From the NCBI GenBank assembly GCA_964437215.1, contig CAYTFZ010000026.1, positions 1 through 27,639 of the forward strand: 27,639 bases of DNA. The letters run 5' to 3'. The notes under the pieces are model-generated. The model had not been told where the DNA came from. It saw only the letters and a program-made list of their open reading frames with translations, and did not search any database. Within the stretch, counting starts at the first letter, position 1, and the number at the start of each line of letters is the position of its first letter. Origin of the DNA: JAAYAN01 sp964437215. Its GTDB lineage: Bacteria; Bacteroidota; Ignavibacteria; Ignavibacteriales; Melioribacteraceae. A program made the position numbers and the translations under genes. Below, piece after piece: positions 23,154-27,639 of this stretch.

Positions 23154-25223
23154 TTAATTATTAAACTGAATGTTTTTAATCAATTTTTCAGAACAATATG
23201 GGGCTTTTCCGCCGCCAAGATATTTGTGAAACCATTCGAGATGGGCATTATAATATAACGGCATAGACTTGATGTGGCTTGGCCAGTGACCGTCATTTTT
23301 AAATATTATAATCCTCGATTCAATTCCTAATTTCTGCAGCACCGTAAAATAGTTGATGCTTTGAGCATATGGAACCCTGTAATCTTTTTCGCCGGTAATT
23401 ATAAGCGTCGGAGTCTTAAAATTTTCTATAAATTCTGATGGTGAAAATTGTTTATAATTTTGTGAATTGTAAGGACTGCCTTTTAAGTCCCATTCCGGGA
23501 ACCAAAGTTCTTCGGTTACTCCCCAAAATGTTTCGAGGTTAAATATTCCCATCATCGAAGCAAAGCACTTAAATCTGCCGGTTTTGCCTTGCAGCCAGTT
23601 CACCATATACCCCCCGTACGACCAGCCCATCGCTCCGATTCTGCCTTTATCAACGAACGAAAGATTTTCGAGAGAATCCGTAACTAACATAATATCCTCG
23701 TAAACCTTTCCGCCCCAATCTCCCGAAATAGCTGCTGTATAATCCTGTCCGTAACCTGTTGAACCATGTGGATTTGGAAATGCTACAATATAGCCTGCTC
23801 CGGGATAAACCTGCCAATCCCCTCTAAACGAATTCATCCATTGATACTGAGGACCGCCATGAATATTTAGTATTAAAGGATATTTTTTTTGAGGATTAAA
23901 ATCGTGAGGTTTGATTAAAAATACATGGACTGGTTTTCCATCAGCACCTTTAATCCACATTTCTTCGGCAGACCGGAAATCTGTTTTTTCGAGCAGATTA
24001 TTATTTATAAACGTAAGTTGTTTAATTTCTTTACGCCGGGAAGGCAGAGTATGAATTTCGTAAGGTTTATCAACTCTACTTGAAAGGAAGAATAGATTAT
24101 CCTTTGAATCAGCAATAATTCCTGTACAGACATTTTTTTCTGTTAAGCTGCTTATTTTACCCGTTCGTATTTCGCATTTAAATATCGGCAAATATCCTTT
24201 ATGCTGGGCTGAAAAAAATATATTCTTAGAATTTGATGACCACAATATTTCGTTTACAATATCATCATATTTTTCTGTAAGCGTTTGTATTTTACCGTTT
24301 TTCCGGTTATAAATATTTAACCCTGTTTTGTCCGATTCGTATCCCGGTGTTTTCTGAGATTTGTAAGCTATGTATTTTCCGTCAGGCGAATATTTCGGCT
24401 CACTGTCCCACGCTTTATTCCGGTCAGTAATATTTTTAAGACCAGTACCGTCAATATTTACTGTGTAAACATCAATATTTGTTGAATATTCCGGGTCTTT
24501 ACCGCGTTTGGATGAAAAAACGACTTCTTTCGAATCAGGTGAAATATCAAACTCACCGCCTCCTCCGGCTGAAAAAGCTGGTGAATCCCAATATCCCGGA
24601 GTAAGATCTTTATAGGTTTTAGTTTCTAAATTAAAAACAATTATATGAGTGTACGAACCGTCTTTATAATCTGTCCAATGCCTTATCATTAAGGAATCTG
24701 CCATATAAGCCTGAACCGGACCGTTATCAAGATTATCGCGGATATTTCTGCTGCATTCAAAATCTTCGCCGCATTCCGGAAAAACCTTTGCCGAAAATAC
24801 AATTAACTTACCATCGCGCGAAATTTTAGGATCGGATATTCCGCTGTAAAAATCTGTAACCTGTTCAGTTTTACCGCCTTCAAAGGACAAATAAAAAAGC
24901 TGCATACTTCCTGTCTTTGATGAAAGGAAAAACATACCTTTTCCGTCATTCGAAAAAACAGGCGAAACACTTGAATATTCTGAATTTGTAAGCTGCTTCA
25001 TTTCACCTGATTTTATATCAAGCAGATTTATATTTGTTTCTGATTTCCCTTTTTCGAGGAAATATGTAGAAACAGTAAAAAGTAATTTTGTCCCTTCCTC
25101 GTTTACCGAAATTCCGCTCAGATTTTTAATTTTGTATAAATCCTCAATCTCAAAAGCTTTTTTCTGCGCAAAATTTAAACTTAAAAACAAAAGAATGAGT
25201 AGTAAAAGCCTGATAAATATCAT
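23154..25223 (-). CDS. Secreted S9 family prolyl oligopeptidase-like peptidase
   Basis: This 689-residue protein has a signal peptide (about residues 1-19, ending FAQ). A beta-propeller region (about 30-410) has several WD40-like/PD40 units such as PVFSNDGKGMFFLSSK, PKISRDGKLIVFSAK and PKYSPDGKYIAYKSQ. The C-terminal alpha/beta hydrolase domain has the oxyanion loop HGGP (455-458) and the triad S535 in GWSYGGYM, D614 in GEKDYRVP and H646 in NDGHWP. This is the S9 (acylaminoacyl or dipeptidyl peptidase) layout; such enzymes cut short peptides from the N-terminus. Location is probably periplasmic. An AAGGA site lies before the ATG at 25221-25223. It heads a two-gene unit with the TPR gene. Confidence 0.93.
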   Translation of the reverse strand: MIFIRLLLLILLFLSLNFAQKKAFEIEDLYKIKNLSGISVNEEGTKLLFTVSTYFLEKGKSETNINLLDIKSGEMKQLTNSEYSSVSPVFSNDGKGMFFLSSKTGSMQLFYLSFEGGKTEQVTDFYSGISDPKISRDGKLIVFSAKVFPECGEDFECSRNIRDNLDNGPVQAYMADSLMIRHWTDYKDGSYTHIIVFNLETKTYKDLTPGYWDSPAFSAGGGGEFDISPDSKEVVFSSKRGKDPEYSTNIDVYTVNIDGTGLKNITDRNKAWDSEPKYSPDGKYIAYKSQKTPGYESDKTGLNIYNRKNGKIQTLTEKYDDIVNEILWSSNSKNIFFSAQHKGYLPIFKCEIRTGKISSLTEKNVCTGIIADSKDNLFFLSSRVDKPYEIHTLPSRRKEIKQLTFINNNLLEKTDFRSAEEMWIKGADGKPVHVFLIKPHDFNPQKKYPLILNIHGGPQYQWMNSFRGDWQVYPGAGYIVAFPNPHGSTGYGQDYTAAISGDWGGKVYEDIMLVTDSLENLSFVDKGRIGAMGWSYGGYMVNWLQGKTGRFKCFASMMGIFNLETFWGVTEELWFPEWDLKGSPYNSQNYKQFSPSEFIENFKTPTLIITGEKDYRVPYAQSINYFTVLQKLGIESRIIIFKNDGHWPSHIKSMPLYYNAHLEWFHKYLGGGKAPYCSEKLIKNIQFNN

Positions 25224-25261
25224 AAAAATCCTTAATATATATTTTTAAAACATTATCGAAT

Positions 25262-25288
25262 ATTATACATATTATTTAATATTCACAA
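25262..25288 (-). promoter_or_regulatory. Possible promoter of the S9 peptidase gene
   Basis: On the minus strand TTGTGA (25283-25288) stands 15 bases ahead of TATAAT (25262-25267), about 38 bases before the peptidase ATG. The -10 is perfect but the spacing is short, so the call is weak. Confidence 0.3.
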
Positions 25289-25337
25289 AATATAAGTGTG
25301 ATTTGAAAAATTCGGAAATTTTTAATTTGAACAAATG

Positions 25338-25352
25338 ACAAAATATATTTGT
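25338..25352 (+). promoter_or_regulatory. Palindrome and TAnnTTTG box before the copper genes
   Basis: ACAAA-atata-TTTGT is a perfect 5-bp-armed palindrome. Within it TATATTTG (25344-25351) matches the Bacteroidota -7 element TAnnTTTG exactly. It lies 28 bases before the HMA gene. No good -33 TTTG is found at the usual distance (one at 25326-25329 is too close). It may be the promoter, and the palindrome may be bound by a regulator. Confidence 0.4.
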
Positions 25353-25379
25353 TTTGCACTATTAAATAAGGAATTCTAA

Positions 25380-25580
25380 ATGGAGAAACTAAATATAAAA
25401 ATTGACGGAATGGGCTGCGGACATTGCATAAATGCTGTTAAAAAAGAACTTGGCAAACTTCCGCTTGAAAAGTATAATGTTACTCTGGGAAATGCGGAGT
25501 TAAATTTTAATCCTGATAAAGTAACGCTGGCGGAAATTGAAAACGCCATTGAAACAGCCGGATACAAAATAAAAAAATGA
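25380..25580 (+). CDS. copZ: Heavy-metal-associated (HMA) copper chaperone-like protein
   Basis: This 66-residue protein has the HMA ferredoxin-like fold. The metal site GMGCGHC places two cysteines at 13 and 16, followed by a helix and the strand LNFNPDKVTLAEIENAIETAGYKI. CopZ proteins carry Cu(I) to the exporter CopA. An AAGGA ribosome site lies ahead of the ATG. Its stop overlaps the ATG of the ATPase gene (ATGA, 25577-25580), showing coupled expression and supporting copper as substrate. Zinc or another soft metal cannot be excluded from this protein alone. Confidence 0.85.
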   Translation: MEKLNIKIDGMGCGHCINAVKKELGKLPLEKYNVTLGNAELNFNPDKVTLAEIENAIETAGYKIKK

Positions 25581-27639
25581 GAAGTTTTAACCTTTCGGTA
25601 AAAGGAATGACTTGCGCGAGCTGCGTTGCACGGGTTGAAAAAGCTGTATCAAACACCCCCGGCGTAAAAAGTGCTTCGGTAAACTTTGCTTCCGAAAAGG
25701 TTTATTTCGAAACTGAGAATGACAATTTTGACGTTTTACAAATTAAAAAAGCTGTTGACGATTACGGCTACGAACTTATTGTGCCAGATGAGAATGAAAT
25801 AAAGGCTATATTACCAAAAGACAGCGGCAAACTTAGAAAGGAACTTTTGTTATCGACGGTTTTAACCGTTCCGGTTTTTATAATAAGCATGCTTTTTCAC
25901 TTTGGCATCCTTAATAATATTTATATTCTATCAAATAATACAGTTAATTACATCCTTTTAGTTTTAACTACACCTGTCATTTTAATTTCCGGAAGAAGGT
26001 TTTTTATAATTTTTTACAAAAACCTGAAACATTTAAGTTTCGAGATGAACTCGCTTGTTGCCATAGGTACCGGTTCTGCTTATCTTTTCAGCGTTTTTAA
26101 CACACTTTTCCCTCAAATTCTTTTGAAACGCGGGATTATTCCTGATGTGTATTTCGAAACTGCAGCGGTAATTATCACGCTTATTTTATCGGGGAAAATG
26201 CTGGAAGAAAAAGCAAAAAACCGAACCAACGATGCAATAAAAAAGCTGATTGAACTTAAGCCTTTATTTGTTAATGTAATTATTAACGGAAATGAAGAAA
26301 AAGTTAAAATTGAAAGTCTGAAACCCGGACAAACAGTTATTATCCGTCCAGGTGACAGAATACCAGCCGACGGTTTAATATCAAGCGGGTTAAGTACAAT
26401 CGACGAATCGCTTTTAACCGGCGAAAGTATTCCTGTTGCGAAACAGCCCGGCGATAAAATTACCGGCGGAACAATTAATAAAAACGGATCGTTTTATTTT
26501 GAAGTGACTGAAACCGGTGATAATTCCGTACTTGGACAGATAATAAAACTTGTTGAATCTGCTCAGAGTTCAAAAGCTCCAATACAAAAACTTGCCGATA
26601 AAATTTCGGGTATATTTGTACCGATTGTGATGGCTGTTTCTGCGCTTTCATTTGCCGGCTGGCTTTTAATTTCCGGAACAAATGATCTTGGTCTGGCAAT
26701 ATTGAGTTCGGTTGCTGTTTTAATAATTGCCTGCCCCTGCGCATTGGGACTTGCAACACCAACAGCAATAATTGCTGGAACAGGAAGAGGAGCAATGCAG
26801 GGAATTTTGATAAAGAATGCCGAAAGTCTTGAAAAAGCTCACAAGATAAAAACTTTGTTTCTTGATAAAACCGGGACAATTACCGAAGGAAAACCTCTGG
26901 TTACGGATGTATTTTCGGTTATAGAAGAGAATGAACATTTAAGAATGTGTGCTTCGTTGGAAAGAAAATCGGAACATCCTGTTGCCGAATCAATAATCGA
27001 ATTTGCAAATTCCGAAAATATTCTTCTTGAAATGCCAGAAAAATTCGAACGGATTCCAGGATTTGGTATAAAAGGCATAATCGGCAACAAAGAAATTCTT
27101 TGCGGAAATGAAAAACTGATGGAGAAAAATAATATATCTGTAGACGATTTAATTCCGGAAGCTGAAAAACTTTCTGCGTGGGGAAAGACCGTTGTTTTCA
27201 CTTCAATTAATGGTAAACTTGCAGGTATAATTGCCGTTGAAGATCCGATTAAAGAAAATTCTGAAAAAGCTGTAAAAAAACTTATTAACAGCGGAATTGA
27301 TGTTTTTATGCTTACCGGCGATAATAAACTCGTTGCCGAATCGATTGCAAAAAGAGCAGGCATTACAAATTTTTTGGGAGAAGTTCTGCCGGAAAATAAG
27401 CTGAAACAAATTCAAGAATTTCAACAAAAAGGAATTATTACCGGGATGGCTGGCGACGGTGTTAACGACGCACCGGCTCTTGCCCAGGCAGATGTAAGTT
27501 TTGCAATGGGAACAGGTTCCGATTCGGCAAAAGAAACAGCAGATATTACATTAGTTCAAGGCGATTTGATGAATGTTTACTATGCAATAAATTTATCTAA
27601 AAAAACATACCGGATAATTAAACAGAATCTTTTTTGGGC
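25577..27639 (+). CDS. copA: Copper-exporting P1B-type ATPase CopA (C-terminus cut by window edge)
   Basis: 687 codons are visible from the ATG at 25577, in one open frame to the window end. The N-terminus has one HMA domain with GMTCASC (cysteines 13 and 16). Membrane helices start near residue 88. Then come the actuator TGES (281-284), the transmembrane copper site CPC (386-388) in ACPCALGLATPTA, the phosphorylation site DKTGT (430-434), SEHP with the P1B histidine (465-468), TGDN (580-583) and GDGVNDAP (626-633). Only the last one or two helices are missing. These motifs mark a Cu(I) exporter (P1B-1) of the inner membrane. It is translated coupled to copZ. Confidence 0.95.
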   Translation, partial: MRSFNLSVKGMTCASCVARVEKAVSNTPGVKSASVNFASEKVYFETENDNFDVLQIKKAVDDYGYELIVPDENEIKAILPKDSGKLRKELLLSTVLTVPVFIISMLFHFGILNNIYILSNNTVNYILLVLTTPVILISGRRFFIIFYKNLKHLSFEMNSLVAIGTGSAYLFSVFNTLFPQILLKRGIIPDVYFETAAVIITLILSGKMLEEKAKNRTNDAIKKLIELKPLFVNVIINGNEEKVKIESLKPGQTVIIRPGDRIPADGLISSGLSTIDESLLTGESIPVAKQPGDKITGGTINKNGSFYFEVTETGDNSVLGQIIKLVESAQSSKAPIQKLADKISGIFVPIVMAVSALSFAGWLLISGTNDLGLAILSSVAVLIIACPCALGLATPTAIIAGTGRGAMQGILIKNAESLEKAHKIKTLFLDKTGTITEGKPLVTDVFSVIEENEHLRMCASLERKSEHPVAESIIEFANSENILLEMPEKFERIPGFGIKGIIGNKEILCGNEKLMEKNNISVDDLIPEAEKLSAWGKTVVFTSINGKLAGIIAVEDPIKENSEKAVKKLINSGIDVFMLTGDNKLVAESIAKRAGITNFLGEVLPENKLKQIQEFQQKGIITGMAGDGVNDAPALAQADVSFAMGTGSDSAKETADITLVQGDLMNVYYAINLSKKTYRIIKQNLFW

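Noticed and set aside
25338..25352. CopY/BlaI-type operator
   Set aside because: The palindrome lacks the TACAnnTGTA core, so only a generic palindrome is claimed.
26475..27427. Several minus-strand frames opposite the copper ATPase
   Set aside because: All fall within the intact copA frame, whose motifs DKTGT, SEHP and GDGVNDAP are in one phase.

Overview
The window is AT-rich bacterial chromosome (I estimate mid-30s % G+C by eye). It carries a complete division and cell wall (dcw) cluster on the minus strand, flanked by accessory genes. Several things suggest a Gram-negative member of the Bacteroidota/Chlorobi side of the FCB group, perhaps an Ignavibacteria-like lineage: an SLBB-type polysaccharide export protein and an outer-membrane-like barrel, promoter-like TAnnTTTG boxes, weak or absent Shine-Dalgarno sites at several genes, a MurE with the meso-diaminopimelate motif DNPR, and a tiny AURKAIP1/COX24-type ribosomal protein. 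The assignment is inference, because no rRNA or other marker is present.

Layout. Positions 1-692 hold the 5' part of an SLBB-domain export protein. Positions 693-1291 are gene-free and packed with palindromes. Positions 1292-1919 encode a HepT/MntA (HEPN/nucleotidyltransferase) toxin-antitoxin pair. After a GC-rich repeat come rfbB (2169-3182), a hairpin, and a secreted barrel-like protein (3289-4014). Positions 4015-4617 are gene-free and contain nested inverted repeats and copies of a recurring TTATAATGTATAAT-type sequence.

From 20533 down to 4618 the dcw cluster runs as one block in the order mraZ, rsmH, ftsL, ftsI(PASTA), murE, murF, mraY, murD, ftsW, murG, murC, ftsQ, ftsA, ftsZ. All junctions together leave only about 27 intergenic bases, and most neighbours overlap. 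This implies one long transcript started by a promoter ahead of mraZ, where five MraZ-type pentamers stand in exact 10-bp phase. The products cover the cytoplasmic Mur ligase steps (MurC, D, E, F), the lipid-linked steps (MraY, MurG), glycan polymerisation and crosslinking at the septum (FtsW, FtsI), the divisome scaffold (FtsQ, FtsL) and the Z ring (FtsZ, FtsA). No ddl, murB or lpxC is present within the cluster.

Upstream of the cluster, also on the minus strand, are an S9 prolyl oligopeptidase-type peptidase, a large TPR protein, an HU/IHF-like protein, a 31-residue basic ribosomal-type protein and tRNA-Thr(CGU) with a clear terminator. At the right edge, on the plus strand, a copper chaperone-like HMA protein overlaps a CopA-type P1B ATPase that is cut by the window end.

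I see no CRISPR array, no transposase and no prophage. The unexplained material is mainly the two repeat-rich gene-free regions.
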